64,000 nucleotides of DNA from Verrucomicrobiota bacterium (GCA_030625775.1 DAOUQC010000009.1:1-64000); one strand, 5' to 3'; shown: positions 26,207-37,193, counted from the stretch's first letter. Made by a program: numbers and translations. The notes: generated from the letters alone by a model not told the origin.

Positions 26207-28377
26207 TGTCCGGTACAACGCCCAGTGAAGACAAGCAGACTAGTTCAGAGAGTCAAGTGGGGGAAATCGAGTTAACCGTTCCGGATCTGACAGACCTCCT
26301 GCCCACTGCCTTTGACAACAACAACACCTCGACCGTCGATCCCCCGGTTCGTGGAGAAATAATCCTGCGATCTCTGGAAAAGTTGTTTCTACGCTTTGAC
26401 CGCCTGATAGCCCTAGGGCTTCCAAAGGAATACAACCCCTTTCTACAAACCGGCACCATCGCCATGGTTTCCCTGTTGATTGCTACGGCAACCGGCGTTC
26501 TGCTGCTGCTCTGGTATTCTCCCAGCGTAGTTCAGGCATTCGCCAGCGTATCTGCGATGGATGCAGCACCGTGGACCAGCGGACTGGTTCGTTCACTTCA
26601 CCGCTACAGTTCCGACATGTGCCTGTTTTTCACTCTGGCGCATGCCATCCGGCTGTTTTCCCAGCGGCTGTTCACCGGAGCCCGGTGGCTGGCATGGGTC
26701 TCAGGCATATCCATGATGGGAATCATCTGGTTTATAGGGTGGACAGGATATTGGTTGGTATGGGATGAACGGGCGCAACATCTGGCCGTCGGCTCGGCAA
26801 AAGCTCTCGATATCTTACCAATATTCGCAGACCCCATGGGCCGGACCTTTCTGGTAAATGAAACCGTGAATTCATTGTTGTTCTTCGTCATCTTTTTCAC
26901 CCACATAATGATTCCCCTGGTTTTCGGGATTGCCTCCTGGCTTCATCTTGCCCGGATTTCACGACCAAAATTTCTCACTGACAAGTGGATGTCTTACTGG
27001 GTAGTGGGCACCCTGCTGGCTATCAGCATTTTCTATCCCGCCACGACTGCTGAGCCGGCGAATATGACGGCCATCAACCAGAGTTTCACCATGGATGCAT
27101 GGTATCTCTTTCCGATCACCCTGATGGACCGGTTGAGCGGAGGCGCTCTATGGGGAGTCATACTGATAAGCGGCTCCCTGGCATTTTCGATTCCCTGGTT
27201 ACTGGGAAGAGGACGCCCCCGCAGTGCCCTCGTGATCACTTCACGCTGTGATGCCTGTGGCAACTGTTATAACGATTGTCCCTACAATGCCATCACCATG
27301 GTGTCGCGTAAGGGCAGCCTAAACGAACGCTACCCAACCGTTGCGCACGTAGACTCCAATCTGTGTGTTGGTTGCGGGATTTGTGGAGGATCCTGTGATA
27401 CTGTCGGTAACGGATTGCCTTGGTTCGATACCACTGAAAAACGCAAAATCATGCGTTCCTGGATAAAAGAAATGCAGGAAGCAGGAGAAAAACCCTTCAT
27501 CGCTTTGGTTTGTGAAAACTCAGCTGGAATGGATTTGAAAGTCGATTTGCAATCCGGTGTGTGTGAAGAATTACCCGGCTATCGGGTTTTAAAAATTCCC
27601 TGTGCCGGGTGGATTCACCCACTGACAATCGAAGGCTTGGAGAGAAAAGGTGCGGAGGGTGTGCTGGTGGTGACCTGCGGCCCTGGTGAGTGCCGCTACA
27701 GAGAAGGAGCCAAGTGGACACAGCAGCGAGTCGATGGTGAGCGCTCTCCTGCATTACGCAACGAATATGCAGACCGCAAAAAAATCCTCATCCTCAATCT
27801 GGACAAAACAAGCCGGAAGAAAATGATTGTGCAAGGTTCGGCCTTTCAACAGGGCGAACATGTGATAAACGATGTAAAACCTTCCAAGGCAGCGATGGGA
27901 TTCACTGCAACCTTACTGACTTTGTTTATTGCCTGCTTGATTGCCGTGGGCAGTGACATCCCATACACCACTCCCGCTCAGACAGGCTCGACCCTGGTCG
28001 TCACCTTCCGGCATCCCGGTCAGGTTTCCGATGTAGTCAAAAGACTGACAAGTGAAGAACTGGAAGCTCTGCCCATGCATATGCGTCAGGAGGAGATACG
28101 GGAGAGAAAACGGATGCCCGTCCGGCTGCGCATCCGTATCGACGGACAAGTGATCCGGGAGGGAGTTTATACCCCCAAAGGTATATGGGAAGACGGACCC
28201 AGTGTCGCTGTAGAGAGCATTTCCCTTTCACCTGGCAGCCACAAGGTGGAGGTCTCTGTAGGAGACGGAAAAGATGAAAAAAAATGGCAGTTCAATAATG
28301 AAAAAGTCATCGAATTTACCAACGAAACAAGACGGGTGCTTATCTTTGATCGAGTGAAAGGTTTTTCATGGTATTGA
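26206..28377 (+). CDS. Cytochrome b - di-[4Fe-4S] ferredoxin - MvhD fusion protein
   Basis: This 723-residue multidomain electron carrier has a di-haem cytochrome b N-terminal domain (about 55-335) with two His pairs 14 residues apart, H132/H146 and H233/H247. A bacterial ferredoxin domain follows with C348, C351, C354, C358 (CDACGNCYNDCP) and C387, C390, C393, C397 (CVGCGICGGSC). Next is an MvhD-like domain (about 430-540) with Cys at 436, 466, 491 and 496 (VTCGPGEC). A late span (about 562-582) leads to a roughly 140-residue beta-rich domain expected on the outside. It is translationally coupled to the Sco gene. It plausibly oxidises quinol, or exchanges electrons with cytoplasmic carriers, and feeds the NO reductase; this role is inferred from position only. 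Confidence 0.82.
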   Translation: MSGTTPSEDKQTSSESQVGEIELTVPDLTDLLPTAFDNNNTSTVDPPVRGEIILRSLEKLFLRFDRLIALGLPKEYNPFLQTGTIAMVSLLIATATGVLLLLWYSPSVVQAFASVSAMDAAPWTSGLVRSLHRYSSDMCLFFTLAHAIRLFSQRLFTGARWLAWVSGISMMGIIWFIGWTGYWLVWDERAQHLAVGSAKALDILPIFADPMGRTFLVNETVNSLLFFVIFFTHIMIPLVFGIASWLHLARISRPKFLTDKWMSYWVVGTLLAISIFYPATTAEPANMTAINQSFTMDAWYLFPITLMDRLSGGALWGVILISGSLAFSIPWLLGRGRPRSALVITSRCDACGNCYNDCPYNAITMVSRKGSLNERYPTVAHVDSNLCVGCGICGGSCDTVGNGLPWFDTTEKRKIMRSWIKEMQEAGEKPFIALVCENSAGMDLKVDLQSGVCEELPGYRVLKIPCAGWIHPLTIEGLERKGAEGVLVVTCGPGECRYREGAKWTQQRVDGERSPALRNEYADRKKILILNLDKTSRKKMIVQGSAFQQGEHVINDVKPSKAAMGFTATLLTLFIACLIAVGSDIPYTTPAQTGSTLVVTFRHPGQVSDVVKRLTSEELEALPMHMRQEEIRERKRMPVRLRIRIDGQVIREGVYTPKGIWEDGPSVAVESISLSPGSHKVEVSVGDGKDEKKWQFNNEKVIEFTNETRRVLIFDRVKGFSWY

Positions 28378-28392
28378 ATGATGTTCAATACC
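28370..28392 (+). terminator. Hairpin across the operon's last stop codon
   Basis: GGTATTGAA and TTCAATACC form perfect 9-bp arms with a 5-base spacer and overlap the TGA of the cytochrome b fusion gene. There is no T-run after it. It probably ends or stabilises the operon transcript. Confidence 0.45.
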
Positions 28393-28570
28393 AATATATG
28401 CGCACAAAAAACAGTAATGATGCAGGGCTGGCAGCAATTTTGTTTGTCAATTCGTGTTAACATATTGAAATTGGCTATAGCAAAAGCCTGCCCGGGTTCA
28501 GGTCAATAAGCCCAGGCAAAACGGACCACCGAAAAAGTTAAAAGTTAGAACAGTTCAAATCATAAAGCAG

Positions 28571-29125
28571 ATGAAAAATAAAACCCCCACTCAGAAAAAA
28601 ATCGCTCGGAAAACAGCAGCCAGAAAAACCACTGCTCGGAAAACCACTGCTCGGAAAACTCCTGCGAAAAAAACCACTGCTCGGAAAACTCCCGCTCGGA
28701 AAACCCAGGTAAAAAAATCTGACAATACATTAAAATCACTCAAATCTGTTCTCAAGCGGATGATAGAGATCCGGGATAACATGGAAGAATTAAATGCTGA
28801 AATGAGGGAGCTCTATACTTATGCTGCACAGCTTGCTTCCGGTATCGAAAACATAACAGCGGAAACAACCCCAGCCAGCCATCCCCTTTTCCAGTCCAAG
28901 CTGTGGAAATTTCTAAAAAAGGAAAAGCCAACTATCTTAATCCCCTCCAAAATAGCTAAAGAAAGGAAGTGGACCAATCAGGATGGTAAAACCATAGTTG
29001 CCACCTTGATTAGCATCACAGATGATGAGGCTGTTTTGAAAACCAAAGGGGGGGTGGAATACCGCTATCCCATCGAAGCTCTCTCAAGTGAAAACCAGGC
29101 AGAGATAGCAACGCTTACACCCTGA
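28571..29125 (+). CDS. Protein with a histone-tail-like Arg/Lys/Thr repeat and an SHD1-like domain
   Basis: The 184-residue protein has three parts. Residues 1-50 are highly basic, built of ARKTT/ARKTP pentapeptide repeats reflected in a 15-bp DNA repeat (about 28596-28710). Residues about 50-95 form a predicted coiled coil (LKSVLKRMIEIRDNMEELNAEMREL). Residues about 130-184 (RKWTNQDGKTIVATL...PIEALSS) match the SLA1 homology domain 1 pattern common in Planctomycetes and Verrucomicrobiota. The tail resembles bacterial histone H1-like proteins and suggests nucleic-acid binding. About 190 bp separate it from the NO reductase operon, so it may be independent of it. Cellular role unknown. Confidence 0.75.
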   Translation: MKNKTPTQKKIARKTAARKTTARKTTARKTPAKKTTARKTPARKTQVKKSDNTLKSLKSVLKRMIEIRDNMEELNAEMRELYTYAAQLASGIENITAETTPASHPLFQSKLWKFLKKEKPTILIPSKIAKERKWTNQDGKTIVATLISITDDEAVLKTKGGVEYRYPIEALSSENQAEIATLTP

Positions 29126-29202
29126 AAAAAAACTTGAGCGCTCCCCACACGTCGGATGACTCCTCCGACCAAAAATCCACTTGCTGACTCGAATTTATCT
29201 TA

Positions 29203-29688
29203 TTAAAAAAATTGGAACCCACGTGTTCCCGCCACGGCACCAACAATGGCTATCAAGCTCACGATCAGTAAAATTACATGCATGCGCTGGAGCCACTTGA
29301 ACGCATTTTCTGAATCCTTGGCTGCCTGTTCACTGAACCAACGATGAAGAAAGGCCGGCTCCAGAACAAATAAAACCAGAGTAAATATAAACCACACAAA
29401 AGTCATTAAATGCATCCACCAGAATGAAGGATCGGCATACCTGCCCCAGGCATTCAAAAACCAGGTCATATAAAAACCCGACAGCCCTGTGATCGTCGTC
29501 GCCACTCTCGCCTGCATTGCAAAACGGCGCTCCAGCTTCTCAAAAAGTTTAAAGCGCTCTTTAGTATCAGATAAACTTCTAAGGGCAGGAATCAGTACCG
29601 TGGTCACAAAAGCCACTCCGCCGATCCACAATACCACCCCGATGACATGCAGAATGCGGGCAAGGATGAATAACTCGATACTTCTCAT
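29203..29688 (-). CDS. Four-span membrane protein, CopD-like
   Basis: The 161-residue protein has four hydrophobic segments (about 8-32, 60-82, 90-115 and 135-157). The beginning, LARILHVIGVVLWIGGVAFV, resembles the CopD-type membrane fold, with a conserved His in the first span and another near HVILLIVSL in the last. Members of this group occur near haem and copper enzymes. It lies between the NO reductase and nitrite reductase gene groups on the opposite strand. A role in haem or copper handling is possible but not shown by the sequence. Confidence 0.65.
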   Translation of the reverse strand: MRSIELFILARILHVIGVVLWIGGVAFVTTVLIPALRSLSDTKERFKLFEKLERRFAMQARVATTITGLSGFYMTWFLNAWGRYADPSFWWMHLMTFVWFIFTLVLFVLEPAFLHRWFSEQAAKDSENAFKWLQRMHVILLIVSLIAIVGAVAGTRGFQFF

Positions 29689-29834
29689 ATTTATTCTTCA
29701 AGCTCCTGAGAGACCTTTGCAAGTGCTCTTCGATTGTTAATTCCACAAGTTCCAGTTGAAGTGAAGCCTTGTTGCGGCCACTGATGAAGTGTCTGAGTTA
29801 CGATTAAACAAATCGCCTGTTAGCAAAAAAGATA

Positions 29835-30668
29835 ATGACGAAGCACTCTGGAAAAGTTTATCTGGTCGGTGCGGGTCCTGGCGACCCGGGTCTGGTCACT
29901 TTGCGTGCCAAGGAACTGATCGAATTGGCTGAAGTGCTGGTTTATGACAATCTCGCCAATCAGCACCTTCTCGAATGGGCCAATTCCGATTGTGAAAAAA
30001 TTTATGTTGGCAAAGAACCTGGTCGCCATGCAGTTGAACAGGATGAAATCGAAAACATACTGGTTGGGCATGCGGAAAAGGGGCGACAAGTCGTCCGCCT
30101 GAAAGGGGGGGATCCCTTTGTATTTGGGCGAGGTGGCGAAGAAGCCCGGAGACTGGAAGTCGCAGGCATACCCTTTGAAATCGTGCCGGGAATCACTGCG
30201 GCCCTGGCCGCTGCGGCCTATGCAGGCATCAGCTTGACCCACCGCGATTACAGCTCTGCTATTAGTTTTATCACCGGACACGAAAATCCCGAGAAGAAGG
30301 AATTCCGAGTCGATTTCGAACGCTTCGCCAACAACGGCGGCACCCTTTGTATCTACATGGGAATGGGTCAACTCCCCCGTATTGTCGGCGATTTGCTGAC
30401 TGCCGGCCAGTCACCTGGCACACCAGTTGCGATTGTGCAATGGGCTACTCTCAGCAAACAACGCTCGGTTTTTGGTAAACTCGAAACGATAAATGATATC
30501 GTCACTGAGGCAGGTGTATCCTCCCCGGCCATGATCATCGTCGGAGATATCGTTGCGCTGCACAAACAGGTTTCCTGGTTTGAAAAGCAGGACCCTCAAA
30601 CCCTGGCTGAAGCTGAAAGCCGGTTTTTTGATGCTGAAAAAGGAACCGCAAAGGACCAACAGGAATGA
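29835..30668 (+). CDS. nirE: Uroporphyrinogen-III C-methyltransferase (haem d1 branch)
   Basis: The 277-residue cytoplasmic enzyme methylates uroporphyrinogen III at C2 and C7 with SAM to give precorrin-2, the shared precursor of siroheme and haem d1. It has the SUMT motifs VYLVGAGPGDPGLVTLRA at the N-terminus, VVRLKGGDPFVFGRGGEEA near residue 85, and VPGITAALAAAAYAGISLTHR near 130. Position as the first gene of a haem d1 cluster supports the nirE assignment; as an enzyme it is equivalent to CobA/SumT. The stop overlaps the next start (ATGA). Dehydrogenation and iron insertion to siroheme must be encoded elsewhere. Confidence 0.93.
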   Translation: MTKHSGKVYLVGAGPGDPGLVTLRAKELIELAEVLVYDNLANQHLLEWANSDCEKIYVGKEPGRHAVEQDEIENILVGHAEKGRQVVRLKGGDPFVFGRGGEEARRLEVAGIPFEIVPGITAALAAAAYAGISLTHRDYSSAISFITGHENPEKKEFRVDFERFANNGGTLCIYMGMGQLPRIVGDLLTAGQSPGTPVAIVQWATLSKQRSVFGKLETINDIVTEAGVSSPAMIIVGDIVALHKQVSWFEKQDPQTLAEAESRFFDAEKGTAKDQQE

Positions 30669-32359
30669 CCACTCCCGCTCACTTAATAAGGTTCACCCTC
30701 ACCTGCATTTTTCCTTTGCTACTTCAATCTGTCCTTGAAGCAAAAGATGAGGCACCTCGCCCCGGACAAGCCCTTTATCTCCAGCGCTGTGCGGAATGTC
30801 ACCACCCCAACCGGGTCGGTATCTCCGCCCCTCCCTTGCTGCCGGAATTTCTCCGTAAAAAATCAGATGAGGATCTCATCAAAGTGACTAGAGACGGCTT
30901 GCCCGCCACCAAAATGCTGGCCTATCCCGACCTGACGGATTCCCAGTTAAAAGATCTGGTGACGTTTATGCGTTCGGATCCGGGTGACATCCAATGGACC
31001 CATGAGGACATCAAAAAAAGCCTGCTGCTCGAAGCGCCTCCGGCAACGGCTCCCAAGGGCAGTAATGATCTAAAAAATCTAACCGCTGTTGTCGAACGAG
31101 GCACGGCAAAGGTCTGGATCATGGAGAACGAGAAGGTGCTCGACAAATTTCCCTTTGGCAATGTTCACGGAGGAATCAAATTTACCAGTGATGGAGAGCG
31201 CCTCTACGTGCCTTCACGTGATGGCTGGGTAGGTCGATATGATGTTGGCAAAGGGTATTTCGGACGAGTTCGCCCCTGCGTCAATTTGCGCAACATTGCA
31301 TTATCCCATGACAACAAACACCTGATCGTAGCGAGCTGGCTCCCCCGCTCTTTGATCATTCTGGATGCAACAAGCTTGCAGGTGGTGAAGACCATTCCCA
31401 TCGATGGCAAGATCAGCGCAATCTATAATCTGTATTCCCGCAATGAGATTATTTTTACCCTGCGTGACAAAGCCCTCTTCGGCACTTTGGATACAACGGA
31501 TTTTACCCTCAAGTGGACGGATCTGGAATACCCGGTAGAAGATTTTTTCATTGGTCCTTTTGAAAAAGTCATCGTCGGCACAGCGCGACGTGGAACCGTA
31601 CTGACCGCCTTTGACCTCAATACCCTGAAACCGGTCTTTTCCCATCCGGTCAAAGGATTCCCCCACCTGTTTTCATCGGCGCTGTGGTATAACAAGGGCG
31701 AGTTTTTCTTTGCCACCTGCCACATCAACAAAACTTACATCTCGGTCTGGAGAATGTATGACTGGAAAATGGTCAAACAGGTGGATATCGGAGGGAAGGG
31801 ATATTTTGTCAGAACCCATCCGGCAACAGAACACCTTTGGGTTGACCGGGGGGATGACAAAGTCGCCCTGGTGAACAAAAAGGATCTCAGTCTGAAAACC
31901 ATGCGCCCTGATCCAGGTGGCAGTGTCATTCATACTGAGTTCTCAGGAGACGGACGCATTGCCTACATCAGTTTGTTTGATACGGATGGAGCCCTTTCCC
32001 TCTACGATGCGGCTACCCTACGTAAGATTGACGTACTGCCCGCCAGCTTTCCTGTTGGAAAATACAATTTTATCAACAAACAACGCCGCTTTGATCCGGT
32101 TAAGCTGGGCAGGGAAGTGTTCATGGCCCGTTGCTGGGGCTGTCACCATCCCACCAGCATGGCCTTTGGCCCGTCACTCAAATCGATTGCCAAAAAACGG
32201 AGCCGAGCCGAGATGATGGCACAGATTCTTGCCCCGGAACATACCAGCAAGCAACTCGGTTATAAGAACAACGCCATGCCTAAAATCCCTATGGGAGCCG
32301 AGGAATTAGAGGCTATTATAAGTTTCATCGAGGACACCGCTCATGCTAAGGATCAGTGA
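30665..32359 (+). CDS. nirN: NirN-like haem d1 dehydrogenase with c-haem domains at both ends
   Basis: The 564-residue exported protein has a signal region (IRFTLTCIFPLLLQSVLEA), a cytochrome c domain with CAECH at 42-46, and a cd1-type eight-bladed propeller (about 130-475) with the GNVHGGIKFTSDGERLYVPSRDGWVGRYD blade seen in NirN/NirS. A second c-type domain with CWGCH at 490-494 follows, plus a likely axial Met in NAMPKIPMG. NirN performs the last step of haem d1 synthesis in the periplasm, introducing the double bond of the propionate side chain. The C-terminal c-haem is not part of the NirN architecture I know. It overlaps nirE by 4 bases and nirJ by 17. Confidence 0.85.
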   Translation: MTTPAHLIRFTLTCIFPLLLQSVLEAKDEAPRPGQALYLQRCAECHHPNRVGISAPPLLPEFLRKKSDEDLIKVTRDGLPATKMLAYPDLTDSQLKDLVTFMRSDPGDIQWTHEDIKKSLLLEAPPATAPKGSNDLKNLTAVVERGTAKVWIMENEKVLDKFPFGNVHGGIKFTSDGERLYVPSRDGWVGRYDVGKGYFGRVRPCVNLRNIALSHDNKHLIVASWLPRSLIILDATSLQVVKTIPIDGKISAIYNLYSRNEIIFTLRDKALFGTLDTTDFTLKWTDLEYPVEDFFIGPFEKVIVGTARRGTVLTAFDLNTLKPVFSHPVKGFPHLFSSALWYNKGEFFFATCHINKTYISVWRMYDWKMVKQVDIGGKGYFVRTHPATEHLWVDRGDDKVALVNKKDLSLKTMRPDPGGSVIHTEFSGDGRIAYISLFDTDGALSLYDAATLRKIDVLPASFPVGKYNFINKQRRFDPVKLGREVFMARCWGCHHPTSMAFGPSLKSIAKKRSRAEMMAQILAPEHTSKQLGYKNNAMPKIPMGAEELEAIISFIEDTAHAKDQ

Positions 32360-33437
32360 ATACATCCGGGACACCCTGGCGGACAAACCTGTTCGTAAAA
32401 CCACAGGCAAATCGATTCTGATCTGGAACCTGACTAACTTGTGCAATCTTTTTTGCGAGCATTGTTATGCATCCGCGACCCCCACCAGAGAGGGGGAGTT
32501 CAGCACCGAAGAAGCCATGGGCCTGATCCCTGAACTAAAAGAAGCCGGCATAGGTTTTGCCATCCTTTCCGGCGGAGAACCCCTGACCTGGCCCGGCCTG
32601 TTTGAAGTTGCCACTGCTCTCAGGGAAACTGGCATTATTACTTACCTGAGCACTAACGGCTTGTTAGTCAGCGAAAAAAATGTCGAGCAGATTCGTGACC
32701 ACTTTGACTATGTCGGCATCAGCATCGATGGACGCCCAGAAATCCACGACGAATTCCGCGGAAAAAAAGGTGCCTATAAACAAAGCATGAAGGCCATCCG
32801 TCTCTGCCTTGAGCAGGACATAAAAGTCGGAATGCGCTACACCCTGACGCCGCAGACATTCGACTCACTGTCTTATATATTTGAGCTCGCCGAAACCGAA
32901 GGCATTCCAAAACTTTACATCTCCCATCTCGTCTATTCGGGTCGGGCAGATGCCCTGAACCCTCTGGAGACAAAACAGGAACGGGAAGCTACCGAAAAAA
33001 TCATTCAAAAGGCTTTCGAATATTGTGAAAACAATACCGCAATCGACATTGTCACCGGCAACAATGAAGCGGACAGCGTGCTTCTGCTTCAGGAATTCAC
33101 CCGACGCCATCCTGAACGAAGTGATGCCTTGTTAGAAAGATTACGCAACTGGGGCGGCAATCAGGCGGGGGCGCGGATGCTCAACATCAATTACAAAGGA
33201 GAAGTCCGCCCTGACCCGTTTTTCCAACGAGCCCTTGGCAACGTATTGGAAACTCCATTCACCGAAATCTGGCGTTCGGACCCTTTTCTCAAAAAACTCC
33301 GGGAAACTCCACGACAACTGAAAGGAACCTGTAAAACATGCGAATACCTCGATATCTGCAACGGAAACTCACGGCCGCGAAGCCTCGCCATACACGGGGA
33401 TTATTTCCAAGAAGACCCGGGTTGTTATTTTACCTAG
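32343..33437 (+). CDS. nirJ: Radical SAM haem d1 biosynthesis protein NirJ
   Basis: This 364-residue cytoplasmic enzyme carries the radical SAM cluster motif CNLFCEHC (CxxxCxxC, about residues 35-42), the SAM-binding GGEP (ILSGGEPLTWPG), and a C-terminal SPASM-type cysteine set (CKTCEYLDICNG and a later CYF). NirJ removes two propionate side chains from didecarboxysiroheme and installs the oxo groups of haem d1. The related AhbD of the alternative haem pathway is the main alternative, but the adjacent nirN, nirF and nirS favour NirJ. It begins inside nirN and its 3' end overlaps the assigned nirF start by up to 100 bases. Confidence 0.92.
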   Translation: MLRISEYIRDTLADKPVRKTTGKSILIWNLTNLCNLFCEHCYASATPTREGEFSTEEAMGLIPELKEAGIGFAILSGGEPLTWPGLFEVATALRETGIITYLSTNGLLVSEKNVEQIRDHFDYVGISIDGRPEIHDEFRGKKGAYKQSMKAIRLCLEQDIKVGMRYTLTPQTFDSLSYIFELAETEGIPKLYISHLVYSGRADALNPLETKQEREATEKIIQKAFEYCENNTAIDIVTGNNEADSVLLLQEFTRRHPERSDALLERLRNWGGNQAGARMLNINYKGEVRPDPFFQRALGNVLETPFTEIWRSDPFLKKLRETPRQLKGTCKTCEYLDICNGNSRPRSLAIHGDYFQEDPGCYFT

Positions 33438-34483
33438 GCCTCACCATCCTGGTGACGGCTCCTGTTTGCAGCAGCGCCGAAACAATTTACGTGGTAGAGC
33501 GGGAGCGTCGTAGTCTGGCGGTGATCAAGGACGGCAAGTGGGCGGGCGAAATCCCTGATCTCGGGGATACCAGCCACACAACAGTTAAATTTTCCGGAGG
33601 CTACGGCTTCGCCATCAGCAGGGATGGTTTTGTCTCCAAGATCGATCCCAAAACGAACAAGGTGATAAAAAAGGCCAAAGTCGGCAACAGCGGTATCGGA
33701 CTCAACTTCATAAAAAATTACGTTGCGGTAGCCAATTACGATCCAGGCACGGTAGTGATTCTGGACCTCGACTTGAATCTGGTAAAAACAATCAAAACGG
33801 GTTCCCGTAATGTCGGGATCAAAGCACTCGAAAACAAACTCATATTCGCCTTGATGGACAAAAACGAGATTTGGGTTCTCGATGCCGATCGTGATTTTTC
33901 GCCTATGAAAAAATTCACCAATGTGGGAGAATTACCCTTCGACGCCCTTTTGGCTGACCGGCGCTACATTGTTGGTTTTTTTAATGACACCCGCCTGGGA
34001 AGCGTCAACTTGGACAGCTTGGAATTCAAACCCATGGTTCTGGACCAGGGTGATCAGGAAACCGTACTCAAAATCCCACACTTCGGCCAGTGGGGGGTCG
34101 CAGGAGGATCTGTTTTCATTCCCGCCAACAAAGACAAAAAACTGCATGTCGTCTCTTTGACTGATTTCAAATACCAGGGCACTATCGACTTGATCGGAAC
34201 TCCCGTCTTCGTAGCAGCATCTCCAGACGGGAAAACCCTGGCAGTCAACTACAGCGGCGAAAAGGAAAATTTCATCACCATCGTGAACCCGGTTGAACAA
34301 AAAGTGGAGTTGGACATCCAAGCTGGAAAACGGGTCATGCACTTCCGCTTCTCCCCTTCAGGAAAAGAGCTTTACCTGTCCTCCTACTTTGACAATCAGA
34401 TGAAAATTTTCAAAGTAGGATCATGGGGAAAAACGGGGCATGTGGATGTTGCCACCCCCTCGGGAATCTTTCTCGTTCCATAA
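33338..34483 (+). CDS. nirF: Haem d1 biosynthesis protein NirF
   Basis: A 381-residue exported beta-propeller of the cd1 d1-domain family without a c-haem motif. It contains ETIYVVERERRSLAVIKDGKW, SGGYGFAISRDGFVSKIDPKT, VAVANYDPGTVVILDLDLNLVKTIKTGSRNVG and a final TPSGIFLVP. NirF acts in the periplasm on a late haem d1 intermediate. The ATG at 33338 makes a long basic n-region before the signal core (LLFYLGLTILVTAPVCSSA) and overlaps nirJ by 100 bases; a TTG at 33422 would give a more normal signal peptide and only a 16-base overlap. Which start is used cannot be settled here. No clear lipobox is seen. Confidence 0.9.
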   Translation: MRIPRYLQRKLTAAKPRHTRGLFPRRPGLLFYLGLTILVTAPVCSSAETIYVVERERRSLAVIKDGKWAGEIPDLGDTSHTTVKFSGGYGFAISRDGFVSKIDPKTNKVIKKAKVGNSGIGLNFIKNYVAVANYDPGTVVILDLDLNLVKTIKTGSRNVGIKALENKLIFALMDKNEIWVLDADRDFSPMKKFTNVGELPFDALLADRRYIVGFFNDTRLGSVNLDSLEFKPMVLDQGDQETVLKIPHFGQWGVAGGSVFIPANKDKKLHVVSLTDFKYQGTIDLIGTPVFVAASPDGKTLAVNYSGEKENFITIVNPVEQKVELDIQAGKRVMHFRFSPSGKELYLSSYFDNQMKIFKVGSWGKTGHVDVATPSGIFLVP

Positions 34484-34615
34484 GCTTTCCTAATCTCGAA
34501 AAGCCCTCGCAGTAGCACAGATAAAACAATCTGCTGCCAAGTTGAATACCCTCTGATAAAGAGCAAATGGCTAAGTGTGCCCAGCTTGCATCCCTCAAAG
34601 CCTGTTCCGGGTAAA

Positions 34616-34665
34616 ATGCAAAAATATGCATCCTTTTTCGCAATCCATACGTAGTAAGTGTGGAT
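34616..34665 (+). promoter_or_regulatory. Inverted repeats in the nirS leader region
   Basis: The 282-base gap before nirS holds two small inverted repeats: ATGCA/TGCAT at 34616-34631, and ATCCATAC (34643-34650) paired with GTGTGGAT (34658-34665), matching at 7 of 8 positions. No FNR/NNR box (TTGAT-N4-ATCAA) and no copy of the palindrome at 21223-21244 is visible. Their function is uncertain. Confidence 0.3.
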
Positions 34666-34669
34666 CTAG

Positions 34670-37027
<2,358 letters not shown>

Positions 37028-37037
37028 GCTATAATAA

Positions 37038-37102
37038 TAGCCGAAACCGGCTACATAATAAACTTAACCAAGCTCCCTGCTTCTCATTGAGGCAGGGAGC
37101 TT
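37038..37102 (+). terminator. Terminator hairpins after nirS
   Basis: Two hairpins follow the nirS stop: TAGCCG-AAAC-CGGCTA (37038-37053), and a stronger one with perfect 11-bp arms (AAGCTCCCTGC, 37070-37080, and its complement, 37092-37102) around an 11-base loop. The T-run after it is weak (GTCGTGTT). It separates highly expressed nirS from nirDL. Confidence 0.75.
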
Positions 37103-37193
37103 GTCGTGTTATAGGGGTAGCGATTAGGATGCCTGCACTTTACTGGGAACCGCTGCAAGGTGACACCGCTGCTGAATTGAGATAAAACCAGAT

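Noticed and set aside
28596..28710. Possible CRISPR-like repeat array
   Set aside because: The 15-bp units are contiguous, in frame and encode ARKTT-type pentapeptides; there are no spacers.
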